Source of the DNA: Baylisascaris procyonis
Lineage: Eukaryota > Nematoda > Chromadorea > Rhabditida > Ascarididae
Assembly (NCBI GenBank): GCA_037389465.1
Contig: JAZARR010000059.1
Coordinates: 3,991,001-4,055,000 of the forward strand
Direction: 5' to 3'
Length of the DNA: 64,000 nucleotides
Shown piece by piece: positions 12,745 to 25,718 of this stretch. The notes under the pieces are model-generated. The model searched no databases. It was not told the origin of the DNA and worked only from the letters and a program-made list of their open reading frames with translations. The position numbers and the translations under genes were made by a program. The first letter of the stretch is position 1, and each line of letters opens with the position of its first letter.

Positions 12745-15700
12745 ATACATACATACATACATACATACATACATACATACATACATACATACATACATAC
12801 ATACATACATACATACATACATACATACATACATACATACATACATACATACATACATACATACATACATACATACATACATACATACATACATACATAC
12901 ATACATACATACATACATACATACATACATACATACATACATACATACATACATACATACATACATACATACATACATACATACATACATACATACATAC
13001 ATACATACATACATACATACATACATACATACATACATACATACATACATACATACATACATACATACATACATACATACATACATACATACATACATAC
13101 ATACATACATACATACATACATACATACATACATACATACATACATACATACATACATACATACATACATACATACATACATACATACATACATACATAC
13201 ATACATACATACATACATACATACATACATACATACATACATACATACATACATACATACATACATACATACATACATACATACATACATACATACATAC
13301 ATACATACATACATACATACATACATACATACATACATACATACATACATACATACATACATACATACATACATACATACATACATACATACATACATAC
13401 ATACATACATACATACATACATACATACATACATACATACATACATACATACATACATACATACATACATACATACATACATACATACATACATACATAC
13501 ATACATACATACATACATACATACATACATACGTACATACATACATACATACATACATACATACATACATACATACATACATACATACATACATACATAC
13601 ATACATACATACATACATACATACATACATACATACATACATACATACATACATACATACATACATACATACATACATACATACATACGTACATACATAC
13701 ATACATACATACATACATACATACATACATACATACATACATACATACATACATACATACATACGTACATACATACATACATACATACATACATACATAC
13801 ATACATACATACATACATACATACATACATACATACATACATACATACATACATACATACATACATACATACATACATACATACATACATACATACATAC
13901 ATACATACATACATACATACATACATACATACATACATACATACATACATACATACATACATACATACATACATACATACATACATACATACATACATAC
14001 ATACATACATACATACATACATACATACATACATACATACATACATACATACATACATACATACATACATACATACATACATACATACATACATACATAC
14101 ATACATACATACATACATACATACATACATACATACATACATACATACATACATACATACATACATACATACATACATACATACATACATACATACATAC
14201 ATACATACATACATACATACATACATACATACATACATACATACATACATACATACATACATACATACATACATACATACATACATACATACATACATAC
14301 ATACATACATACATACATACATACATACATACATACATACATACATACATACGTACATACATACATACATACATACATACATACATACATACATACATAC
14401 ATACATACATACATACATACATACATACATACATACATACATACATACATACATACATACATACATACATACATACATACATACATACATACATACATAC
14501 ATACATACATACATACATACATACATACATACATACATACATACATACATACATACATACATACATACATACATACATACATACATACATACATACATAC
14601 ATACATACATACATACATACATACATACATACATACATACATACATACATACATACATACATACATACATACATACATACATACATACATACATACATAC
14701 ATACATACATACATACATACATACATACATACATACATACATACATACATACATACATACATACATACATACATACATACATACATACATACATACATAC
14801 ATACATACATACATACATACATACATACATACATACATACATACATACATACATACATACATACATACATACATACATACATACATACATACATACATAC
14901 ATACATACATACATACATACATACATACATACATACATACATACATACATACATACATACATACATACATACATACATACATACATACATACATACATAC
15001 ATACATACATACATACATACATACATACATACATACATACATACATACATACATACATACATACATACATACATACATACATACATACATACATACATAC
15101 ATACATACATACATACATACATACATACATACATACATACATACATACATACATACATACATACATACATACATACATACATACATACATACATACATAC
15201 ATACATACATACATACATACATACATACATACATACATACATACATACATACATACATACATACATACATACATACATACATACATACATACATACATAC
15301 ATACATACATACATACATACATACATACATACATACATACATACATACATACATACATACATACATACATACATACATACATACATACATACATACATAC
15401 ATACATACATACATACATACATACATACATACATACATACATACATACATACATACATACATACATACATACATACATACATACATACATACATACATAC
15501 ATACATACATACATACATACATACATACATACATACATACATACATACATACATACATACATACATACATACATACATACATACATACATACATACATAC
15601 ATACATACATACATACATACATACATACATACATACATACATACATACATACATACATACATACATACATACATACATACATACATACATACATACATAC

Positions 15701-16992
15701 ATACATACATACATACATACATACATACATACATACATACATACATACATACATACATACATACATACATACATACATACATACATACATACATACATAC
15801 ATACATACATACATACATACATACATACATACATACATACATACATACATACATACATACATACATACATACATACATACATACATACATACATACATAC
15901 ATACATACATACATACATACATACATACATACATACATACATACATACATACATACATACATACATACATACATACATACATACATACATACATACATAC
16001 ATACATACATACATACATACATACATACATACATACATACATACATACATACATACATACATACATACATACATACATACATACATACATACATACATAC
16101 ATACATACATACATACATACATACATACATACATACATACATACATACATACATACATACATACATACATACATACATACATACATACATACATACATAC
16201 ATACATACATACATACATACATACATACATACATACATACATACATACATACATACATACATACATACATACATACATACATACATACATACATACATAC
16301 ATACATACATACATACATACATACATACATACATACATACATACATACATACATACATACATACATACATACATACATACATACATACATACATACATAC
16401 ATACATACATACATACATACATACATACATACATACATACATACATACATACATACATACATACATACATACATACATACATACATACATACATACATAC
16501 ATACATACATACATACATACATACATACATACATACATACATACATACATACATACATACATACATACATACATACATACATACATACATACATACATAC
16601 ATACATACGTACATACATACATACATACATACATACATACATACATACATACATACATACATACATACGTACATACATACATACATACATACATACATAC
16701 ATACATACATACATACATACATACATACATACATACATACATACATACATACATACATACATACATACATACATACATACATACATACATACATACATAC
16801 ATACATACATACATACATACATACATACATACATACATACATACATACATACATACATACATACATACATACATACATACATACATACATACATACATAC
16901 ATACATACATACATACATACATACATACATACATACATACATACATACATACATACATACATACATACATACATACATACATACATACATAC

Positions 16993-17870
16993 GTACGTAC
17001 ATACATACATACATACATACATACATACGTACATACATACGACATACATACATACATACATACATATACATACGTACATACATACATACATACATACATA
17101 CATACGTACATACATACATACATACATACATACATACATACATACATACATACATACATACATACATACATACGTACATACATACACGTACATACATACG
17201 TACATACATACATACGTACATACACGTACATACACGTATACATACATACATACGTACATACATACATACATACATACATACATACACGTACGTATACATA
17301 CATACATACGTACATACATACATACATACATACATACATACATACATACATACATACATACGTACATACATACACGTACGTACATACATACATACATACA
17401 TACATACATACGTACATACATACGTACATACGTACGTACGTACGTACATACATACATACGTACATACATACGTACATACATACGTACATACATACATACT
17501 ACATACATACATACGTACATACGTACATATACATACATACGTACATACGTACATACATACATACATACGTACATATACGTACATACATACATACATACAT
17601 ACATACATACATACGTACATACATACATACATACATACGTACATACGTACATACATACATACATACATACGTACATACATACGTACGTATACATACATAC
17701 ATACATACGTACATACATACATACATACATACATACATACATACATACATACGTACATACGTACATACATACATACATACATACATACATACATACGTAT
17801 ACATACATACATACATACATACATACATACATACACATACATACATACATACATACATACGTACACATAC
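16993..17870. repeat. ACGT-rich, indel-bearing segment of the ACAT array
   Basis: Here ACGT units become frequent, including runs of four (near 17431). The four-base register breaks several times: an inserted G at 17041 (TACGACATAC), dinucleotide losses giving CACGTA and TATACAT, and CATACTACAT near 17498. The flanking segments are almost pure ACAT. The segment is either older, diverged array sequence or a separate array caught between two expansions. Confidence 0.85.
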
Positions 17871-19510
17871 ATACATACATACATACATACATACATACAT
17901 ACATACATACATACATACATACATACATACATACATACATACATACATACATACATACATACATACATACATACATACATACATACATACATACATACAT
18001 ACATACATACATACATACATACATACATACATACATACATACATACATACATACATACATACATACATACATACATACATACATACATACATACATACAT
18101 ACATACATACATACATACATACATACATACATACATACATACATACATACATACATACATACATACATACATACATACATACATACATACATACATACAT
18201 ACATACATACATACATACATACATACATACATACATACATACATACATACATACATACGTACATACATACATACATACGTACATACATACATACATACAT
18301 ACATACATACATACATACGTACGTACATACATACATACATACATACATACATACATACATACATACATACATACATACATACATACATACATACATACAT
18401 ACATACATACATACATACATACATACATACATACATACATACATACATACATACATACATACATACATACATACATACATACATACATACATACATACAT
18501 ACATACATACATACATACATACATACATACATACATACGTACATACATACATACATACATACATACATACATACATACATACATACATACATACATACAT
18601 ACATACATACATACATACATACATACATACATACATACATACATACATACATACATACATACATACATACATACATACATACATACATACATACATACAT
18701 ACATACATACATACATACATACATACATACATACATACATACATACATACATACATACATACATACATACATACATACATACATACATACATACATACAT
18801 ACATACATACATACATACATACATACATACATACATACATACATACATACATACATACATACATACATACATACATACATACATACATACATACATACAT
18901 ACATACATACATACATACATACATACATACATACATACATACATACATACATACATACATACATACATACATACATACATACATACATACATACATACAT
19001 ACATACATACATACATACATACATACATACATACATACATACATACATACATACATACATACATACATACATACATACATACATACATACATACATACAT
19101 ACATACATACATACATACATACATACATACATACATACATACATACATACATACATACATACATACATACATACATACATACATACATACATACATACAT
19201 ACATACATACATACATACATACATACATACATACATACATACATACATACATACATACATACATACATACATACATACATACATACATACATACATACAT
19301 ACATACATACATACATACATACATACATACATACATACATACATACATACATACATACATACATACATACATACATACATACATACATACATACATACAT
19401 ACATACATACATACATACATACATACATACATACATACATACATACATACATACATACATACATACATACATACATACATACATACATACATACATACAT
19501 ACATACATAC

Positions 19511-19748
19511 ATGCATACATGCATACATGCATACATGCATACATGCATACATGCATACATGCATACATGCATACATGCATACATACATACATACATACAT
19601 GCATACATGCATACATGCATACATGCATACATGCATACATGCATACATGCATACATGCATACATGCATACATGCATGCATGCATACATATATACATGCAT
19701 ACATGCATGCATGCATACATATACATGCAAAACATACATATATACATA
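19511..19748. repeat. Octamer block (ATGCATAC)n ending the array
   Basis: The unit changes abruptly to an eight-base repeat alternating ATGC with ATAC from 19511, interrupted by plain ATAC at about 19578-19600. From about 19670 it degrades into ATGCATGC, ATATATAC and finally TGCAAAACATACATATATACATA. The sharp start and gradual end suggest a higher-order unit amplified at one edge of the array. Confidence 0.9.
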
Positions 19749-21852
19749 GTTCTGAGAACCATACCACAATCTGGTTCAGTACTGCGATACATGCATAACT
19801 ACAATCTGGGCATATGGTTCATCCATCGTGGCATACCTCCAAACGTGCACGTCCACGTTGCAACATAAGAACAGCCGATTTCTTTTTCAAACCTCGAATT
19901 TATTGATAATAGCCCATCGAAACGAAACGAATTGCAAAATTCTTATAAGATGTTCAATTTCATCAATGCTCGCTAGGTGTGGGTTGATGAGATTGCGATG
20001 CTCGCTGAGCAACATGAGCAGTATAAGCGATATATTTTCGTTGCTAGCATTGGTTTAGTGTGCTACCACATAGAACGTCCCAGTGTGCCACAAATTTGCC
20101 CATGCATGCCTCAGTGAGCTGACATGTATTTTTTAAATGACCCGGAACAACGGCGGGCAGCGGTCTAAGGATGAACCATGGCAACCGAACAACTTCGTCC
20201 CTATGTTATCGGGACCAGAAATCATCGAACCAATCTGGACATGGCTTTTGCCATCGCTGGAATTGTTTTTAAGATTGAGTCGTGAGTTTGAAGGATTTGA
20301 AGGATTTTGAACGTGGTATTAAAGTGTGCGGATTGTTTCGCCAATGTTATTAAATGTTCATGATGTTAAATGTTCAAAATACTTGCTAGAATCGCGCTTA
20401 GATTCCAAGCCTGGTCGCTATATCGTGAAATTGCTTGGTCCGTAGGGTTTCTTTTTTATTTCGAACCTCAAAGCACGTCCTCAAGCTGTGTTGGGTTCTC
20501 AGAATTCCCTCATATTTTTATTCGCGGGCATGGTTTTTGAGAAGCCCTGAGAAAAAGTGACATGCTGCAACAACAGTATTTCCTCGTTTTGTTTGGGTCG
20601 TGATGAAAGTTAATTGAAGTTGAATATGAGGAGGAAATCGTTCTGAGGTCTGAAAAAGGGGCTCACCCTCGGATGCCGTTCGATAGCAGATACAAATATA
20701 TTGCTTTGATTAACAAGAAAAAAATTGGATGGGGAATTTAATTTTGCAGCTTGAGCAATATTAAATCATACTATTGGTTCTATATGAGCCAGCGAAATAA
20801 CGAATGCATAAATTGGTCAGCAAGAAACAAGACATTTTCCGCCTCTCTACGGCCGACATGAATGATGCAATATTGCAAAACATTTTAAACTTCGAGAATC
20901 TCAACCTTCTTCGCGATGAGAAACGTGACAGTTTCCGCCTTGGTTCTGCAAAACGCTTTCTTCGATTTGCAAGATTGTATCAATTTTTCTTTCAGCGTAT
21001 CGCTGATACCGAAAATCTCATAAGACCACAAATTAATATGGCACATATGAAGGTATTGAGTGATAATTTTCCGAGATTCATATTTCACCAATTTATTTTT
21101 TAAAAGGATTTAATAAAACACTACGCATAATCTTTTACGTCGGCATTCGCGCCTAATTCTACCAGCTCAAATTTTTGCATACAAATCGATCGACGATGTG
21201 TTCATTAAAAATATGTTAACAAGAAAGTTACATGGATATATTCAGTTGCATGTTGCGCAGCATTGATTGATTTGCACACGAATCCTATGCACGATTAAGA
21301 TGAGTCATGAGTTCTTCCCCAGAAAGGCTCTTTCATGTGAATGCACATACAAGCACAGCTGGGAATACATCTCATTAAATAGCAGATAGTACTAAAAGCT
21401 GCAGTCAGATGGTATATTAGCATTTATTTCGATGCATATGAAAATCCTTGTAAAACATATTAAAGGCGGACATAAGTGAGTGAAGTTACTTTCGAACGAA
21501 CTAGGAATGACTTATTCAGAAGGGTGCCTCAGTCGACGGGACATAGTTGAATGATCTGATATGCAGAATAGCTTTCTTTTAAGAGGAAGTCGGTGCAAAT
21601 ATGGAATATTTTCTTCAAAGTTTCGACAAATTAAGGCGTCATTAAGAACAAAACACGACGAAGAAAGCATATAGAAATCAGCATACTTAGAAGACATGGA
21701 AAGCGACAAAGAAATATTAAAGAATACAAGGTTGAGAAACTGAAGATAAAAGCTAAAAGATGGGCATGTGAGAGACTCAAATCTCTGACGTGATATAGAA
21801 TTTAAAAAGGAAAAAAAAATTTTCCAGGCAGAATGGCGTAGAAAATATGCAA
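19749..21852. other. No confident gene; one exon-like ORF at 20804-21103
   Basis: Mostly anonymous sequence. The plus-strand ORF at 20804-21103 (99 codons, ATG start) has mixed, protein-like composition. It contains an internal TTTCTTTCAG acceptor (ending 20997) and a possible AAG|GTATTG donor near 21054. An internal KRFLRFAR string recalls RFamide peptides but lacks the glycine needed for amidation, so I do not call a neuropeptide. The 21512-21934 minus-strand ORF is long only because the plus strand is purine-rich there. Confidence 0.35.
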
Positions 21853-21968
21853 GAAAGTAAACGAAAAGTTTGGAGTGAAGTAAACAAAAAGTTAGGAGTG
21901 AACTAAGCCAAAAATTTGTAGTGAAGTAAACCAAAAATTTGGTGTGAAGTAAAACAAAAGTTTGGAAT
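21853..21968. repeat. 23-bp minisatellite, five units
   Basis: Units start at 21853 (24 bp), 21877, 21900, 21923 and 21946. Each reads approximately GAAGTAAACCAAAAGTTTGGAGT with several substitutions. A partial sixth unit follows (GAAGTGAAAGTGAAGC). The array lies in a purine-rich, C-poor stretch of the plus strand. Confidence 0.85.
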
Positions 21969-22864
21969 GAAGTGAAAGTGAAGCAAGTGATTGTAAATCA
22001 CTTGGTATAAGCAAGCAGTGGGGAGTATAAGGCGGAGGTTAAAACCAGTTTAAACACATAAGAAAGTGGCCATTTTTCGGCGCATACCAGTTAATGCGAA
22101 CATCAGAGTTATTCGTGAACCATTTTCAGAACGAAACTATAACCCTTTCACTATAGAAACAGTTTTAGGTGGAGGAGGATGAAGGGGAAAGATAAGAAAA
22201 AGGTAATTAATTAGAAAAAGATTGAGATTGAGACAGACTGAGAATGATCGAGCAAAATAGCGCAACATTTTATTAGATTTAAAAAATGAATGCGCCCTTC
22301 TTCGCTTGGTTTTAATTCATTCTTTTTGCGCTTTTCTCACCCAGCATAAACGCCATTTTTCTAAGAGTGTTTTATAATTGAGTGATACCGGCTTTGTTAA
22401 GTTTTGAACAGGAGCATATGCAGTGCATTAATTTGTTAAGAAAGTAAAAGAATAAAAATGAAGTAGAATATAGAAGGTTTTTGAACTAAAAGCAGAAACG
22501 AAAGCAAAACTTTGAATAATCGAAGGTGACTAAATGGCTCCACCATAGTGAATATGGCGTGCAATGGAAGTTCATTTCAACTTCAAAGCATTAATCGAAT
22601 TGAGCGGAACTGATGCTGTTAAATAAACACTAGAACTATGGCCGAAAGATTCATCGTCAGGAAAGTGCCACGAATCCCTTCGTTTTTATGCGCGATATTG
22701 CTGAAAGATAGCTCACTAACTGCTTCATAATCCTTAGTAAAGGCATCGCTTGCATTATGCGAACAGCAGAACGTCCTGATGAACGTTTATATCATCTATG
22801 AACTGTCTGTAAGTCATGCAAGGGTAGAATTTCATCACGAAGTGGTACAACAAACTGAACAAGA
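21969..22864. other. No recognisable gene; G/A-rich plus strand
   Basis: The plus strand continues G-over-C rich (for example GGGGAGTATAAGGCGGAGG near 22018 and GGAGGAGGATGAAGGGG near 22172), then becomes balanced. At 22733-22803 a short open segment is flanked by CTTAG and GTAAGT splice-like sites. It is too short to call. Confidence 0.4.
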
Positions 22865-23850
22865 ATGTGCATGTTCATCATGCAACATAAAATAAAATCA
22901 GTCAAATCTCAACTTCGACTAATCTGCAGAATACATAAGAAAATAATAATAATACTTCATAATACTCAGCACATCATGCAACAGCATGCAACAGCAAATT
23001 CATCGTCATATGTCAACATGCAACAACATGCAACGTACTGCAACATGCTACAACTGCTGCTTAAACATCAACATCAAATACAAAAATAAACATAATAAAA
23101 TCTCAAATCATACATCTCATAATCTCAAAGAATACTTTCAAATAATAATAATACTAATAATACGACATTGATCAACATCAAATGTGTGCATCAAATCATC
23201 ACTCTTAATCAACATGTTCTCTTTTATCATTTTACAAAATTCTACATTCATCTCTTGCAAATACTTCTAATTATAATATACATATACAACATGCATACAT
23301 CTTTATACTGTGTACTTCTTTTTTCCTCATCATCAAATGGAAATTCTGTGGTAGTCCATGTGCGCTCCATCAGCACATTTGCACCTTATCCGTGCGGGAA
23401 ACTCGGCATCATGACTTGGCATACTATCTCTGTGCCCAACAAGCACCTCATTCGGCTTACTTTCAGATCCAATCCCTATCAACACTGTATCAGTGTCAAT
23501 CCCGCTCACCTCGTGCACTTTTCTACCTCATCCAAACATTCACTAAAGTCACCATTGAACCCTATGCGTACTAATTCCATCTCCATGCACAAACCCACCC
23601 CAACCGTATTTACCCACTTATCCACTCTACTCAGTCCCACAGCAATGTCACTCAACTTATAATGTGCTCAGATATACCAATGCAAGTTATTCCCGCTATT
23701 TGCACAAACACTCCTATACTCTCAGTTATAGTCCATGTGCACGACCTAGACAAGCTGCAGGTGATCGTCTTACAGAAAAATTGTCACACAGCCACGGTTT
23801 CGCACAACAACTGTGTGCCAACAAAATTGCTCATTGAGTCAGCACATTAA
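22865..23850. other. G-depleted, CAT-rich stretch with degenerate repeats
   Basis: For about 1 kb the plus strand is strikingly poor in G and rich in CA, CAT and AAT. At about 22970-23055 there is a degenerate repeat of the nonamer CATGCAACA. Further on, two segments resemble each other. About 23350-23460 starts TAGTCCATGTGCGC and later has CTGTGCCCAACAAGCACCTCATT. About 23728-23840 starts TAGTCCATGTGCAC and later has CTGTGTGCCAACAAAATTGCTCATT. The low G makes frames open on the plus strand (164 codons at 23168-23662), so I do not take that ORF as coding evidence. Confidence 0.6.
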
Positions 23851-25109
23851 AACTTTGATTTCCAACAACTCTCGCTAATCCCAATTTTAGACAAACGTCT
23901 TAATCCGGCGTACTGAATTTCTTTTTAGGTACTCTAAACTAAGGTGCAACAAATGCTTCAAAAACTTCGTTTATTCGAACGACTAAAATTGAATAATGCA
24001 ACTGAAACACATGTTGACCCGTTATTAGACAACGATAACATAACAGGTGACTAAAGATTGTAGTTTTTTAACAGAGATCACAGCAGGTACCACGAATCAA
24101 TCAACAAACACCTACGATAGCATAATTCTATAGAATTCTAGTTGATATAAAATATCGTTCATAATAGCGGAATGATCGCGATGAGTGAGACAATAAATGT
24201 GAACATTTGTTAGTGCTAGAAAGAGCTTAGCATAATCTAGCAGAAGACGACATGATTCTCAATGACGAAACAGGTTGGCAAAAGTTTTAGACAAGCAGAT
24301 TATATACGTGTTGATAATAAGGAAAAACTTGAAAAACGAGGCCTAACCAGGCCTTTCTTCCCCTCGAGTTGGCCAACCCTAAATGTATTGTGAACAGTTC
24401 CGCGATGAAGAACTCAGAATGAATTTGATCATTTAAAGAATAAGTTTCATATCTTAACAGATCAAGATTAAAAGTACGCATCCATCCCAGCACACATGAG
24501 GAAGACAACTCGCTATAACACTTCCATATAACACGGAACATTGCATAAAGAGGTGATATGCTGGGATCTAATTGTAATTGAGCGCGAATTATGACGTTGA
24601 AGGAACCGCGATCACTCTAGTTAGAATATTGCTTGGCAGATAGAATCGAAGACAGCAAATTCAACAGCTTTCTTCAATGATTTAGCTCTATAGCCACATC
24701 CCGGGAAGTAAGCGGCTTCACTCGGGAATAGCAGCAATGAAGAAAGCACCGACGACAACAGTTAGAGGCACAGAAATTTGCAAAAATGGATAAAATTTAT
24801 TCAGAATTCTGAGAGTAATTGCACCTGAAGTGTACAGCAGCTTTTTCAGTTGAAAGAAAAAGCTTTTGAGGCACAAGAATAACATAGACGTTTTGGCCAG
24901 ATTTTTCATGCGGTTGATCGAACATGAAACATGTAATGGCGCGAACGTTGAAAATATATGCTTTCATGGAATGATTTGCAAAAAATAGCACTGCTATGCA
25001 GTTTCCATGCGAATGCCTGCCAATCATCCTGCGATGACAAGCGTCAATATCTTCATATCTTTGGTGGCATGATGAACTTGCGCAAAAATAGCACCAAAAC
25101 CTCAGTCCA
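23851..25109. other. No recognisable gene; 3' flank of the fucosyltransferase
   Basis: AT-rich sequence with short ORFs on both strands. It should hold the last exon(s) or 3' UTR of the minus-strand fucosyltransferase if the gene is complete. I could not find a C-terminal cysteine motif or a convincing polyadenylation signal tied to it. Confidence 0.35.
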
Positions 25110-25203
25110 TCAATGTGATTTCTTCCACAGGAAATATTCGTTGAAAAGGGTGTGGCCGATGAAAATGCAGATAGACGTTTTGAAAATTGCCTCAATCAAA
25201 GTG
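25110..25203 (-). CDS. Probable fucosyltransferase C-terminal homology, exon limits unclear
   Basis: On the minus strand HTLFNEYFLWKK resembles the N-x-T-x-Y-x-E-Y-F-x-W-R/K motif found about 25-30 residues after P-P-x-S-F in GT10 enzymes. It is on the right strand and at the right distance (about 440 bases downstream of the previous exon). The stretch before it is about seven residues too short, and a TGA follows at 25110-25112 three codons after the W. The phase does not fit the chosen donor; the nearest acceptor (GAACAG, exon from 25203) would need a weak GTTTTC donor upstream. It is either a mis-modelled junction or decay of the 3' end. Confidence 0.45.
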
Positions 25204-25641
25204 CTGTTCTTTTTTCTTCGATAGATTATTGCGAACAAGCTACACCGTCTTTCCTTCCTCAAAAGTGCACTGCGCAATTTCTACATAGCAGGTTCTGGTT
25301 ACTGGTTTTTTAGTGTTTGATAATCAGTTTTCAAAAAACCCTGAGAAGCGCGATGTGACAGTTTGCAATATGCAGCACTCCCTGGTAACATATTATCGAC
25401 CCCCTTGGGAGTTGCACAGAGTGCAACAAAAATCCATCAGCAACCTCTTCAACAGAGAATGGGGAAGAGCGATAAACAGCCAAGTTTCATGTGCCACTTT
25501 CGGCTCATTTTGTTTTCGGATTGAATGGAGTGATTCTCACAGAAGGCAGATAGAGTATTGCTTTGAAATTATAGCGCACTTAAGCAATTTAAAAAGAACT
25601 TTTCCTCACCGTGCCAGCGCTTTAGGTCCATCGATCGTCAC

Positions 25642-25718
25642 GTGAAAACGAGTGTGGAGGCGCGATCCGCTCGTAGAACTGCTTCGGAGGTCCCATAACG
25701 ATCGGTATAACATTGTTC
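25642..25718 (-). CDS. Fucosyltransferase exon: PIVMG / APPHSF motif
   Basis: The exon is 77 nt, after TTTACAG. Its first base completes the Ser codon split by the upstream intron. It reads NNVIPIVMGPPKQFYERIA and PPHSF, matching N-x-V/I-P-V/I-V-x-G ... P-P-x-S-F-I of GT10. The likely donor is GTGACG at 25641. Reading through it meets a stop after 10 more codons. Confidence 0.9.

Larger units (their letters stand above)
12745..19748. repeat. About 7.0 kb (ACAT)n / (ATGT)n tetranucleotide array
   Basis: This is a single continuous microsatellite of roughly 1,750 units. It divides into 12745-16992 (near-perfect ACAT), 16993-17870 (ACGT-rich with register shifts), 17871-19510 (near-perfect) and 19511-19748 (ATGC-bearing). 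In the first core I see only isolated A-to-G changes giving ACGT (13533, 13689, 13765, 14353, 16609, 16669). None of the four-base phases contains a stop codon on either strand. It therefore translates as endless Tyr-Ile-His-Thr (plus) or Tyr-Val-Cys-Met (minus). Those giant open frames are artefacts, not genes. The motif alternates purine and pyrimidine throughout. Confidence 0.98.

Noticed and set aside
12712..19792. Open frames of 750-2,370 codons across the ACAT array on both strands
   Set aside because: The tetranucleotide contains no stop codon in any phase, so endless Tyr-Ile-His-Thr or Tyr-Val-Cys-Met frames are unavoidable. They lack any unique sequence, promoter or domain.
20804..21103. 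RFamide-like neuropeptide (KRFLRFAR)
   Set aside because: The residue after the RF is Ala, not the Gly needed for amidation. There is no signal peptide or repeated peptide unit.
21512..21934. 140-codon minus-strand ORF rich in Phe, Leu and Ser
   Set aside because: It is produced by the purine-rich plus strand and the 23-bp minisatellite. It has no motif, and its length is not exceptional for that composition.
23168..23662. 164-codon plus-strand ORF
   Set aside because: G depletion removes TAG and TGA, lengthening frames artificially. The competing minus-strand frame at 23333-23518 looks equally protein-like.
24797..25195. 132-codon minus-strand ORF near the fucosyltransferase 3' end
   Set aside because: It is in a different frame from the EYFLWKK homology and shows no GT10 motif of its own.
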